Shown here: positions 22,728-34,730 of the stretch, piece after piece | How positions within the stretch are numbered: position 1 is the stretch's first letter | Layout: the number at the start of each line of letters is the position of its first letter | Origin: Tetrastigma voinierianum | Lineage: Eukaryota > Streptophyta > Magnoliopsida > Vitales > Vitaceae | Length of the DNA: 64,000 nt | Reading direction: 5' to 3' | NCBI GenBank assembly: GCA_016808115.1 | Contig: JAEQBH010005390.1 | Span: 84,699 to 148,698, forward strand | The notes under the pieces: model-generated | What the model was told of the DNA's origin: nothing | Databases searched by the model: none | Seen by the model: only the letters and a program-made list of their open reading frames with translations | Program-made: the position numbers and the translations under genes

Positions 22728-24217
22728 TGTTTAAGACCAAATTTGACCAAGAAATTCGCGCCACCAAAGACTATCCAGTCCTTGATAACGACGCCAAAAA
22801 ATTGATTAGACCGAAGATATAAAATATGTTGTTTGACTTGTATGAGAATGCTTCATTTAAAAATGTGTTTTGGTCTAGATCACTGCAAGTGCACAGGTCA
22901 TACAAGTAATAAAAGTGGATTTAAGTCTGAATATCATTCTCACGAGGAATGATGAGAAATCTAAAGATCAATTACCCCATCTACTCAAGATCTTTACTAT
23001 TTGAACTCCAAAGTTTAAAAGTGATTTGTTTAAGCTAAAGGAAAGTAAGACTAATTAAAATTCTATAACTATACATAAAGAATTCAACATAATTGAATTG
23101 GAAAGTTCACTGGGTGAAGTTAACCTTGAAATAGATTGGTGTACAATTATCAATTTACTGCGATATTTTTACTCTTAACATAGTTCAGCGTAGTTTGAAC
23201 TTTAGACATTAAAGATCACGAGTAATATAGTTTGGATTCCCTCCGCACACCCATACATTTCAGCGAGGTTAGAGATCCATGTTCCTTCCAGATACATGAG
23301 GCTAATAAGTTACTTGTAGGATATAATCCTCTTTCTAAGATCTGGGTATTTTTCCTTTCCAGTACTTCACACCTAATTCTTAGGACTGAAGAATTCTTGC
23401 CCCCATAGACAGGATAATGCATATCTTCTTCAATCTAATTGGTATCTTATCCTTCAAATCTGATAAAATTCTCTATCTCCTTGATTAGATCTCTACTAAC
23501 ATGGGATAAAGATCCTTTCATCAGAAAGAAAAGAAACCTCTGATCGACTAAATTGATATATCATCTAACTAATCCTCACACCATGAGTAAATTAATGATC
23601 TATGGAAGTAATATTTTAGAGTTTATTAGTTCCATAATATTAGTCTAACATACCCCCATGTAACTGCTCCATACTCCCAGGAATCTCCATCTCCATGTCA
23701 CTCAGAGGGCCTCCTAGAAATTAGAGCAAAGATCAGTCATTTTAAAATTTTACTCTACTAATAAACCGAGCAAATTAAATTCAAGAACAACACTAATTAA
23801 ATAAATTAAAGATTTATAACTATGATATTCTTTCAAATTGTGCATACTACAATAATTAACATCGATCCATTCCCAAAGGGAGCTCAGTCTTTCAAAACTG
23901 GATTATAGATGTGTGACTAACTGATCAGGAAAATTCACTGAAATTGCAATCGAACTAAAATAAATGAACTCCAGAAAATTTCCAAATTCCATTGAAATCA
24001 GACAGTAATGAAAACTAAAATTTTACAATGAACCCAACTCGAAACTTCACACTAGATCACTACTCAATTCCAAGAAAAATTAAACTAAAACTAAATTGAC
24101 GGAAAAGAAATAAAATAAAAATAAAGGAAAAAAATAAAAAATTAATATACAAAGGAGTCTCCAGCTACCTAGAAGTTCCAGGTTCGGCGGAAGCTGCGCA
24201 TAGTGCCCTAGGTGCTT

Positions 24218-24227
24218 CTATTTATAG
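24218..24227 (-). promoter_or_regulatory. TATA box of element B 3' LTR
   Basis: CTATAAATAG on the - strand, about 70 bp downstream of the palindrome array. The matching box of the 5' LTR is at 48465-48474. Confidence 0.6.
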
Positions 24228-24297
24228 ATTTTTGAATGATGGGCTGCACTTCGAGGCTGAAATTGTGGATCCCTGAAAATTGGTTCAGTTGGTGGCT

Positions 24298-25385
24298 TTG
24301 TCGTGACATAGAAAAATTATGTCGCGACATAGTTGCCATCTTTGTCCTCCAGCTTTGTTGTGGCTTGCAGTATTCTGTCGCGACATAGTTTTGTGCCTTT
24401 TTCTTTAATTATGTCACGACATAAAATTTATGTGTCGCGACAGAGTTTCTCACCCTTCAGCTTGTTTTATGTCGTGACATAATTTTGAAATGTCACGACA
24501 TAAATTAAATATTTTGCTCAGACTGTGTCGTGACAGTCTTCTATTCTCTTATAGGCGTTTCTCTTCAATTTATGTCGCGACATTGTTCTCGATTGTCGTA
24601 ACAAATATCTCTGCCTTCAGCTCTTCATTAAGTCGCGACATAAATTACTATGTCACAACATTCTTTTTGTAGTTCTTTTCAACCCTTGTTGCGACAATAA
24701 CTTCCCATGTTGCGACATAGTTTCATCTCAGCCTTGTGTTGTGGTTGTTGCGACATAAAACTTTTCTATCGTGACATAGCCTTTTTGCCTTGTGATGCTA
24801 TCTCTGAACTTTATGTCGCGACATGCTTTGAAAATGTCACGGCATATTTCCTGCCTTGATCTTGTCATTTGCTGAAATGTTTGTTGCAACATAAAAACCT
24901 TTGTTGTGACCAACTTGTCTTGACTTGTTTAATTACTCTGCCATTTTCTGTCGCGACATATTTTTGTTGTGTTACAACAATCTTTCTTCCCTCTTCAGCT
25001 CTTTATGTCACGACATAGGTTCGATTATCGTAACAATTCTCTACTGCCATTTGGTTGGATCAATGTCGCGACCAATTAAAGAATAATCGCGACATTCTTC
25101 TTTCAAAAGAACTGCTTAAGCAATATGCAACATAAATCCTTTTGTCACAACAAAGTTTTGTCTTCTGATTTCCATTATGTTGCACATTCATTTCTTTGTT
25201 GCAACATTTATCATTCAATCTCACTCATATTATGTCGCGACCAAGTTGTGAAATGTCACGACAATCTTCACTTCTAAGTTGAGTTCAGCTTATCTTTGTT
25301 GCGACATATTATTGCTTTTTGCAACATAGCTCTATTGGTTACCTTGAGATTGTGTTGCAACATTATGAAATTATGTCGCGACATT
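24298..25385. repeat. Palindrome array (TGTCGCGACA and decayed forms) in U3 of element B 3' LTR
   Basis: Over about 1.1 kb, words of the form TATGTCGCGACATA recur every 20-50 bp, many changed to TGTCACGACA, TGTTGCGACA, TGTTGCAACA or TGTCGTGACA. The unchanged core is present at least six times in the first 700 bp. Between units the DNA is ordinary AT-rich filler with words such as CTTCAGCTC repeated. Confidence 0.9.
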
Positions 25386-25559
25386 TACGCTTTAACTTGA
25401 TTTTTATTCTTTTCTTGTTGGAATTGTTTTTTTTTTAATTCAAAACCTGCAAAATACAAAGTTGGTGAATATTTCATAATTCAACATTAAAATGAATTAT
25501 AAACTTTTAAGAATATGCCAGAAAAATGGATTAAAAATAGATGAGTTTAGGACTCATCA

Positions 25560-25575
25560 AATTCCCCCAAACTTA
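25560..25575 (-). promoter_or_regulatory. Element B polypurine tract
   Basis: AAGTTTGGGGGAATT on the - strand, directly against the TG of the 3' LTR. A textbook position and composition. Confidence 0.8.
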
Positions 25576-27600
25576 AAGTTTTTCTTGTCCTCAAGAAAGG
25601 AAAAGAAGATTTTGTTTGTCTTCAAACAATTCGGCTTTTATTTTTAAGGACATTTTTCAGTTTTGCACTAGACATCTTTTCCCTTGTATCCACAATTTAG
25701 CTGAAAAACAGGTTAGTTGTAAAATTACTTTTGAACATGTTTCCAATCCAGAACCAAGAAGATTTTCAATTAAGTTCACTAAACAGGCAAATAATTCCCA
25801 TAGTGTCAAGAGTTCAATTATTTAACCCTGATTTGTGAGTGTGTGATGGTTTTCTCTCTTTTTCCTTGGCAGATTAGTTAATCTTATGGGACAATACTCA
25901 GATAATAGACTTCTCCTTGATCCTTCTAAGTCCCATACACTTGTTTGTCATATTATTCTCCACTAATGTAGGCATATACCACCTTCAAGATCAATTATGT
26001 CTTTTAGCCTTGTAATGTTTGACTTGGGTAATTGGGTAGATAAATCGACAATTTAGGCTCGAGTTTACCCAGATTCCACTTGCAACTCAGCATATTTGCC
26101 TTCATTCTTCATCCTTTACCTTTTCCATTGATGTCAACTTTCAAACAACCCAAAGTGGTTTTGGTGCATCATTCTGCATACTCTCTATTGTGTTGTTTTT
26201 CTTGACCACATTCCAATTATAAATTAAATTCCTCATATTAGAAGCTTTTTTTTTTTTTATTAAATTTTTTTTTTCACTTTTCGTTTCCCGTCAAGGCTTG
26301 TGGAACAATGCAATGTTTTGTCTTTTTAAGCTTTTTACCACCCTTAGTGAACTTTGGGTTAGTAACTCCCATACTAGTTGGCATTTGGGTACTAAGTTTT
26401 GAAACACCCCTAAGAACTTAATTGTTCAAGGGAGGAAGGCTACAAGACAAAACTCATTCCTCCTTGATACTTTGTATTTTCACATTTTCTTTTCTTCCTT
26501 CTTTTTCCTCATTCCTCATCTTAATTGGTTTTCCTTTCTCAACCTTTCTTTTGATCCTCCCTTGCATTTCAAAATAATATTCCCTCAAACTTGTCCTCTT
26601 CTATTATTTATGTACTTGTCATGCAATCTGGGTAAACAAGGGTTCTTTACTATAAGATTAGATTTAAGGAGGGATTTAGGCTTTTCATTTGCTGGTTGAT
26701 GATGGCATTGGCTTTTGGCTCAAATAAGAAACTAAGGAATATGCATATGCATATTACAAGGGTAGACTTTGAAAGGTTCAAACTTCTAAGAATGACTTAT
26801 ATCATTTCCTGTTAGTGATATTGTATAGGATTTCGCCTTAACTAATAATCTAACAAGTTTTAGGACTTTAAGGAGATTAAACTGTGATGGATCCCAGAAG
26901 ATGTCCCTAATCTTAGTACAATATGTTCCAGGAGAATTTTTTGACCATGTGCATTGTTTTTCAGGATTCATAATAACTAGAGTTGTTTACAAAAACAGAA
27001 TTATAAGTCTTATTTGTTCCATTATTTGTTTAAATCTTCCTAAATCTTAAAGTTCAACTTATTCATTGATAATATTACGACTTCCTCTTTCAATTCATCT
27101 CATCTTACCCCAATTTCATCTATAACTTTCTTGTTTGGTTTCTGGACATGTTGCTATGTTATTTTACAACTCAAAAGCTTACATAAATCAAACCATTCAA
27201 TTCAGAAAAAGTTTCCACATAGCAAGCGACTCAATTCAATTCATCATTCAAATTCCACCAAACAATCCCGCAAGCTGCAATTCATCGATCAAACACCATT
27301 TTAGGAAAGTGCAAAACTTTCCAGCCGACGGTTTTATTTATTCAAAGATATTTCATTTAACTCTTTAGATAATTACAAATGTATTCATGTAAAAGCAATT
27401 ACCGCAGATTTTCATTCTCTTTCTTTTGGTGCTAAAGGCATTTTGAGGTTTTTGAGAAGTTTTTCTTTAATTTCTTCCTTTCAAATATTCTTAGCTTCTA
27501 CAATAGGGTTAGTTCTTTCCTTCTTATTGTACCAGAGGTTTTATTTTGAGATGGTGCTTTACAAGGTACAAAAGGTATTTCTTCACCTGGATTAGGGTTA
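25576..27600 (-). other. Element B 3' non-coding region
   Basis: Two kilobases without a credible frame between the third ORF and the polypurine tract. It includes an interrupted T-rich run at about 26246-26274. It shares blocks with element A's interior, so both descend from the same ancestral 3' UTR. Confidence 0.6.
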
Positions 27601-29291
27601 GAAAAATGTATGGGAGGGTCTATGACATCCTAAGGCCCTATTGTGTAAGGTATACAGTCGGATATTCTAATTTGTGGAAGTGACACTTTCTTTTTACTTG
27701 AGACTGTCTTCATAGCCCAATCCAAAATCTTTGCATTGCTCTCTGTAAGTTCACGCTGCCTCTTGGCCAATGATTCCATGAGTGTCCTGTTGTTGATTTT
27801 CTCATGAGTCATTAGTCTAAAGCTTTCTTTGCAATGCTCAAGACTATTCAACCAGTCTCTGTACCTTGATTCCAGGGCTACCTTCATGGCATTGTCTCTA
27901 TCCTCCGACATTTTCAATAAACTGGCCTCATGTATGCCTGTTTCTGTCCAAAAGGCTACTTCTCTATCTCTTATCACTTTTCTCTATTCCGTCTCTCTTT
28001 TCCAATTCTGCCCTCCATTCTAAATCCCTTTGCTTTATTTCTTCTCCCCAGTACCGATCTCTCCTTCTCAGTTCCTTCTCCAGATATTTGTCTCTTAACT
28101 GTAGTTACAATTTCAGTTATCTATCCATTTCTTGCATTTCTTGCCTCATTTTTTTCAATATCTCCTTCAATTATGCATTATTGCTTTGTTGTCCCGAGCT
28201 CTCAACTGTCTTCTGATGGGCTTCTCTTACATCTGGAGATACATTCTAGTTGGGGCTCAAGTTTCTCTGCATCTATTGTTGCTCTTGAGATGGGGTCTCC
28301 AATGGTACTTGCTCATTTTCACTGCCATCCCCTTCATCTTTTTCAGCTTGTACTTGTTTCTCCTTGCCTCCGTTCCTTGGTCCCTTTGTTATTCCAGTTA
28401 ATGTCAGAGGGACAGCTACGGACATGTTCTTCTCTTCCAATCTCATGCACCTCAGTGATGCCTGAATCAAGGTGGGCTAATTGTTGGATGGGGTACTAAT
28501 CCTCTGTAGCTGCCTCTGTAGTAACTTAAAATAGAGTTCTCTATTATTTTCCCCACACTAAATTTATATCCCATCAAGATAGCATACAGCAGTATCTCCT
28601 CCTTCCGTCTTATTGTACTAAGGTGTTTAGATGGTAAAAGGACTGAGGAAATAAAATAGAACCAAACCTTGGCTTCTTCTGTCAATGAGCCTCTTGCAAT
28701 AGACTCATGAGGGTTCTTCCTTGTAGAATTCCATTTCCCCTTTCCATCAATCAACAAATCCTTTCACCAATTTCTTAAACTTCGAACCATTCTTTCTCTC
28801 GTTCAAATTGAAAGTTTCATCGATTTTCTCCCTACTGAACGATATCGGCGACCTCGTGAAGCAAGTCTTTTCCTTCGGAGTCCCACCATGTTAAGGTAAA
28901 ATTCGCCTTTACATCCACAAATCCAAGAGCCTTGTTAACCACAAAATAGGTGCCATCCTTTGCTTCTCCAATTATTTCTAGGAAGAGGTGGAATTAACTT
29001 CAAACCTCCTTTATTGTTAAATCTTTGTACTACGGCTTATGTTTCAAGCGGGAAATCGCAAGCTTCAGGAATAAAATCACTTACTTTTTCTTTTCTCTGC
29101 TTAGTTTCAGCTTTCTCAGCTCCCCTTTTTCTTGTTTCTTCAATTGGTTGCTCAGTCTCTGTTCTTGTTTTTGGTCTTTCTTCCTTTTGCACTGCTCCCA
29201 ACTGAGCCTCCTGAACAACTTCTTCCTCAATCTCTGCGTATTCTTCCATTATTTCATTCAGGTTTGGAATCATATTCGATGGTTCAGACAT
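27600..29291 (-). pseudogene. Element B third ORF (plant-transposon-like / env-position protein)
   Basis: Downstream of integrase, on the - strand, an acidic N-terminal part (29291-29037, starting MSEPSNMIPNLNEIMEE) leads to a central part near 28720-28470. There the wording, including TEEAKVWFYFISSVLLPSKH and EEILLYAILMGYKFSVGKII, matches the 'putative plant transposon protein' domain often found in Athila-like elements. A final part at 27977-27630 is helical and charged and probably a coiled coil. Frames change several times between them and stops are present. The protein sits where retroviruses have env, but I see no transmembrane segment or signal peptide, and its role is unknown. Confidence 0.55.
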
Positions 29292-30399
29292 GGATTTGAA
29301 ATCACGATTTAGAGGACCCAGTTTCGAAGGAAGATGAGAGAGAAATTTGGTGAAGGTAAATGAGTGGTTTGATGGTTTATGAGGAGGGTGGCCTTTTAGA
29401 TTTCAAAATTCTCTATTTATAGGCAAAATGATTATTTGTGTTTTTCTAATCTTCACAACTTTAAAATTGATGTCGCAACATAAACTTTAGGTTTTTAGGC
29501 TTAAGTTATGTTGTGACATAAAAATAATTGTTGCGACAAACCATTAACCTAGGGTTTTTGGAACTTATGTCATGACAAAGAAGAAGTATGTCGCGACATA
29601 GTTCATTTTAAGCTCAAGTAAAATAATGTGAGCATAAAACTATATCGACATAATTTCTACAACTTCTAAAGGCTAAACCAATGCTGTCATGACAAGAGAA
29701 ATAATGTCGACATAGTAGAATTAATATCGACGAAAGAAAATATATCCACACGATAATCAATGAACCTCCAATTACCGGAATTAACATTTTTCAACCAATT
29801 GACACATAAGGCTTGGTATCATTTTATTTCATACCACTCAAAACTTACTTGTGAAGACATATCTAACATCAAAGAATCTCAATTCAAGTATGAGAAACTC
29901 ATCTCATTTCTTCACTCAATATAATTCAACATAATGATGGTGGCTCATTCGAAGGAATGGAGTGCAGGCTAAGCTACTATTCATTTATGCTTTATAAAAA
30001 TGCACTCCCCTAAACTTCAACTATGCATTATCATTAAAGAATAAGTTAGGGAAAAAAAAAAAACTCCCCCTTGTAGCACTTTCTGCATAATGAGTCTGAG
30101 AAAGAATGCTTCCAAATAAAATCCATCTATAATACAGCTTCATTGTTCTAAAAAATCAACAAAATCACAAAATAAAAATTAAAACAAAATTAAAACAAAA
30201 TTTCAAACACACACAATTTAACAAAATCAAGTTAACTATGAAAATTAAAAATTGCTTGGGTTGTCTCCCAAGAAGCTGCTCATGTTTAATGTCTTTAGCT
30301 AGATGTTTGCTATAGATTTTTCCTTTCAGCAAAGTTCTTCAATCTCTTCCAAATTTGGAACTAATCTTCATTTATGTTCCCTACAAGATAATGTTTTTA

Positions 30400-31640
30400 T
30401 CTCTGACCATTCACTTTAAACTCATTTCCAAAATCAGTTTTCAATGTTACTGCTCTAAAGGGTGTACTTGCTATTACTATGGGACATCCATCTTGACTTC
30501 GGTTTTCTGGAAGCGACTTGGGCTTGGGTGTATAGCCAGACGCTCCCTTGCTTTGAATTCTCTCCTAAGAATTTTCTAAACATGCCACTTCTTTGTCTTA
30601 TCCTTGTAGATTATGGCATTATCATAAGCTTCATTCCTTAACTCTTCCAGTTCATTCATTTAGAGTAATCTCTTTTCCTTGGTAGCTTGGAAATCACAAT
30701 TTAGTTTCTTGATGGCCCACATAACTTTATATTCAAGTTCAAGAGGGAGATGACAAGGTTTCCCAAATACAATCCTGCATGGGGACATTCTAATAGGTGT
30801 TTTGTAAGCAGTTCTATAAGCCCACAATACATTATCTAGCTTTATAGGCCAGTTTTTTCTGCTTGAGTTCACTGTTTTCTCTAAAATTTTCTTTATCTCC
30901 CTATTGGAAATCTCAGCTTGCCCATTTGACTAAGGGTGATAAGCCAATCCCATGACATGTCTGATTCCATATCTACTCATGAGTTTTGCAAAAACCTTGT
31001 TTGCAAAATGGCTTTCCTCATCATTAATGATTGTTCTGGGTGCTCCAAATATGCTCAAAATATTTCTTTGAATAAACCCAACCACTGTGCTGGCATCATT
31101 TTTGGGACAAGCTATTGCTTCCACCCATTTGGATACATAATCCACAGCTAGGAGAATGTATAGATTTCCAAATGAGGATGGGAAAGGTCCCATGAAGTCT
31201 ATCCCCCATACATAAAAAATCTACACCACTAGGATTCCTTGCAGGGCCATCTTGTTTCTTCTGCTTATGTTGCCATTTCTTTGACATTTATCACAATGTT
31301 TTACCCATTCAAAACAGTCTTTGAATAGAGTAGGCCAATAAAAACTTGATTGGAGAATTTTATGGGTTGTTCTATCTCCTGCAAAGTGTCCTCCATATGG
31401 TGATGCATGACATTTATCAAGAATTTCACCTTGTTATGTTTCTGGTACACATCTCCTAATGATCATATTTGCTCATCTTCTGAAAAGTAATGGGTCATCC
31501 CAAATATAAAATCTGCTATCAATTCTCAACTTTCTTTTCTGTTGGTGGCTGAACTCAGGTGGCATAATTCCATAGGATAAGTAATTCATAATATCATCAT
31601 ACTAGGGTAGCTAGACTGATAACAAAAACAAATGCTCATC
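30400..31640 (-). pseudogene. Element B integrase
   Basis: The element's DNA-joining enzyme. On the - strand the zinc-binding region lies at about 31440-31270 (H..H then C-x-x-C as CHASPYGGHF ... CDKCQRNG). The catalytic core follows, with Asp in GIDFMGPFPSSFGN (about 31205), a second Asp in NDEESHF (about 31020) and Glu in AEISNREIKK (about 30890), so the D,D-35-E triad is still readable. The C-terminal part continues through WAYRTAYKTPIRMSPCRIVFGKP (split here by usage: GKPCHLPLELEY at about 30760) to the MNELEELRNEAY stretch near 30650. In-frame stops occur after YHP near 30930 and near 30660, so no full enzyme is made. Confidence 0.8.
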
Positions 31641-31699
31641 AGGAAAGTTTTATGCTATTTGAATTTCCTTTTCCTCTTCAGTAGTCTTTTCTAGTCTAG

Positions 31700-32193
31700 A
31701 CAAGTGATCAACTATCACATTGCCACTACCCTTTTTGTCTTTGATTTCTAAATCAAACTCTTACAACAGTAATACCCATATGATCAGTCTTGGTTTGACA
31801 TCTTTCTTTTCCATTAGATATTTAATTGTAGCATGATCAATGTGTATTATAACATGGGACCCTAATATGTAAGGCCTGAATTTTTCACAAGCAAACACCA
31901 TTGCCAGCATCTCCTTTTCTATGGTAGAGTAGTTCTCTTGTGCCTCATTGAAGGTTTTTCTGGCATAGTATATGGCCTTGAATATCTTCTTAGTTCTTTG
32001 CCTCAATATTGCACCAATTGCATAGTCACTAGCATCACACATTATTTCAAACTCCTTGTTCGGTTGGAATTGTTACTATGATGGGAGATTTAACCAATAT
32101 GGACTTAATTTCTTAGTCACGGCTTTGCATGATTCATCAAAATCAAAATTTGCATATTTTCCAACAATTTGCATAATGGTCACAGATTTTGAG
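31700..32193 (-). pseudogene. Element B RNase H (downstream half of split pol)
   Basis: On the - strand the Athila RNase H is read at 32042-31761: CDASDYAIGAIL (first Asp), YSTIEKEMLAMVFACEKFRP (Glu) and IHIDHATIKYL (Asp). The catalytic acids are therefore present. The bases next to element C at 32193-32100 encode the connection region whose other half is at 43075 and above. Stops follow the RNase H domain. Confidence 0.8.
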
Positions 32194-32198
32194 AAGTC
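32194..32198. repeat. Target-site duplication of element C, left copy
   Basis: AAGTC, repeated at 43070-43074. In element B the two sides join in frame across this word in the reverse transcriptase connection region, which confirms the insertion point. Confidence 0.85.
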
Positions 32199-32769
32199 TG
32201 ATTAGTACCCAAAATAGTGCTGTACAGACCTGTTCATTGCGGGTTTTTAGCTTTGTGTACTAATAAACAGTACTCGATTGACATTAAAGTCCTTGTTATA
32301 CTTCTCTTATTGAGAGCGTTAATGCTTAATAAATGCCATCTCTCAAAAGGAAAAATTACTAAGGTTTAGGTTTTATAGCTAAATGAAGATCTGGTTCGGG
32401 AAATGACTATAGGTCATCCTCCCAAACACGAGGAATAGGGCCCGAGGACCCCTCAGTTTCCTTTAGAGCTCAAATCCAATAGCCTGATACTTCAAGGAGT
32501 TTTCTTTTATATTTTTTCCAGTTTATTTCAGTTTATTTCCAGTTTATTTCAAGTTTTAACCATCACAACCCACTGTTTTTTACCAAAAAACCTTAATCCA
32601 AACCAAATTCACCATTTTGGACTTAATTGCAAATCATTTGTGCGAAGAAAACCCATCCATGTGTTCAACCCTAGAGCCACTATACTGCAGTAGCCATGCT
32701 ACGGTAGTAGGAGGTATTAGGTTTATAAATTTTGTTGATTCTTGACCACCCTCCGTGCTTCACGAATCA
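32199..32769 (+). repeat. Element C 5' LTR, internally deleted
   Basis: It begins TGATTAGTACCC and ends CGAATCA. It matches the first ~125 bp and last ~430 bp of the 3' LTR but lacks the segment corresponding to about 41893-42635, which holds the TATA box. Near 32518 the phrase CAGTTTATTTC is present three times where the 3' LTR has one. Confidence 0.8.
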
Positions 32770-32771
32770 AA

Positions 32772-32790
32772 TGGCGCCGTTGCCGGGGAT
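32772..32790 (+). promoter_or_regulatory. Element C primer binding site (tRNA-Asp type)
   Basis: TGGCGCCGTTGCCGGGG two bases after the 5' LTR. It is complementary to the 3' end of plant tRNA-Asp. This is the best-preserved PBS in the window and anchors the family assignment of A, B, C and G. Confidence 0.85.
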
Positions 32791-33224
32791 GGTTCCTTAG
32801 AGCAAGTGATGAAAATTTGTTGAACTTGTGATCCCTGCATCCGCGAGTGTTGGTGAGCTTCTTCCCGATTTTCCTAGCAGTTCACTACTAGGTTAATTTA
32901 GTTTTTTTTCTTTTACGGTCCATATACAATTTTTTTTTAGCCAACAGTAACCTTTTGGTAGCCTTGTTTTTGTTTCTTGTTGGTTTTCTGTTTTGTTCAT
33001 ATAAGAGTTTATGTACTAGTGGGATAGGAACACAACAGACCGGGTTAGAAAAAGTCGGTGCCCCACAGAACAAAATTTGTGAGTGAAACTTGAATAGTGA
33101 TCGGATGGAGCCTTTGTCCCGAGAAATAAGCGAGGATCCAATAGGGGATATAGAGGAATCCCAATGCATATAGGTCCATGAGGGACCATATACATCCCCT
33201 AAGGGTGAGTGCACCCTCATGTAT

Positions 33225-34730
33225 TGTGCCCCCACCAGAGGACATGATTGTCAAACCTTACATTGTGCCTCTACTTCCATGGTATGGAGAGTGAGAACCC
33301 CTACTCACACATTCGGGAGTTTGAGGAAGTCTGCAACACCTTCAAAGAGGATGCTTCCAATATGGACCTAATGAGGCTGAAATTTTTTCCTCTAACTCTA
33401 GAGGATAAGGCCAAGATTTGGCTAAACTCTCTGAGATCGAGGACCATTCGGAATTGGACAGAAATGCAGGCTGAGTTCTTGAAGAAAATTTTCTCCACAC
33501 ACAGAACCAATAGTCTGAAGAGGTTGATTTACACCTTTGTAGCCCATGAAAATGAGAAATTCTACCAATACTGGGAAAGGTACTTGGAAACCATCAATGC
33601 TTGTCCTCACCATGGATGTTAGTCAATCATTTTTATGAGGGAATGTCCCTTGCTATGAAACAATTATTAGAGACTATGTGCGGAGGGAACTTCATGAGCA
33701 AGTATCCGGAAGAAGCCATGGACTTCCTAAACTATGTAGTAGAGACACCTAAAGCTTGGGATGAACCAAACCTAAGAGAAGTAGAGAGGATGAGGCCCAC
33801 AACGATCTTGAAGGGAGGCATGTATTCCATCACGGAGGACATGGAAATGAAGGCAAAGCTATCCACCTTAGCAAGAAGGTTGGAGGAGCTTGAAATGAGA
33901 AATCAATATGAGAGGTGCGACGTCGTGAGACTGTGTTGCCCAACCCGGACTTTTGCTTCATTTGTCGGTCTACCGGGCACGAGGAGAGCATTGTCGACTA
34001 TTCCTTCAATGAGGAGATGATAGCTGAGCAAAGCCAATGTTGTGGGTCGATACAAACTACTAGCGATGCCGAAGTACATCGAAACACATATAATCGGTGG
34101 AGGAACCATCCTAACCTCTCCTGGAAACCAAAGCCTCCTGCATATGTACCCCCTGGTGCACAGCAACAATATGGTTCCTCATCTCAACCACAACTACCAC
34201 CATCCTCATCTCCAGTTAAGCAAGCTATAATGAATTTGATTAAAGTGGTGGGCAGTTTTGTGGAAGAACAGAAGGTAGTGAATGCTCAAGCTAATCGGAT
34301 GATTGATACAGTCGAAACCACACTGAATAAGAAGATTGAGAACCTGCAGTCTGATATTGCCTAGAAATTTGACAACTTGTAGTATTCAATTTCTAGAATG
34401 ACTAACCAGTAGTAAGGGCAGGAGAAAGGAAAATTTCCTTCCCAAACATAGCCTAATCTCAGAGGAGTGCATGAATTAAGCTCTTCCAGTGAACCAACTC
34501 CAAGGATGGATGAAGTCAAGGCAGTTATCACGTTGAGGAGTGGTAAGAAGATTGAGCAACCAGTCCCCAAACCAGTGGAAGAAGGCATGGAGGAAAAGGA
34601 AGCTGAACTAGAGAAAAATGTGATCAACGAAGATGCAATGAAGAAGAGCACACCCCTATCTTTTCCTCAAGCACTAAAAGGCAAGAAGAAGGCTATAAAC
34701 CAGGTTGAAATCCTAAAAGTGTTGAGGTAG
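33225..34730 (+). pseudogene. Element C gag
   Basis: Gag builds the particle. From about 33270 the + strand reads MESENPYSHIREFEEV, then LKFFPLTLEDKAKIWLNSL and the WTEMQAEFLKKIFSTHRT stretch, the standard Athila/gypsy gag core. After a frame change near 33610 it continues with FYEGMSLAMKQLLETM, EEAMDFLNYVVETPK and, after another change, a Pro/Gln-rich linker and a C-terminal part ending near 34730. At least two frameshifts and stops at about 34364 and 34730 interrupt it. No clear CCHC knuckle is visible near 33950 (CFICRSTGHEES has the first half only). Confidence 0.8.

Larger units (their letters stand above)
22728..25559 (-). repeat. Element B 3' LTR
   Basis: It aligns with 46924-49721 throughout. 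In element orientation it starts TGATGAGTCC and carries the palindrome array (25385-24298), TATA box (24227-24218) and at least one PBS-like U5 unit near 22800. Taking TTAAACA at 22728 as its end by analogy with the 5' copy makes it 2.83 kb. It has fewer intact U5 units than the 5' LTR. Confidence 0.75.

Noticed and set aside
24298..25385. CRISPR-like repeats
   Set aside because: The repeated word is a 10-bp palindrome at irregular spacing within a plant LTR. There are no uniform spacers and no cas genes.
27866..28499. Long + strand frames (up to 189 codons) with hydrophobic, membrane-like composition
   Set aside because: They are the antisense of element B's third ORF and its charged helical region. 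The apparent transmembrane look comes from reading Glu/Lys-rich codons backwards.
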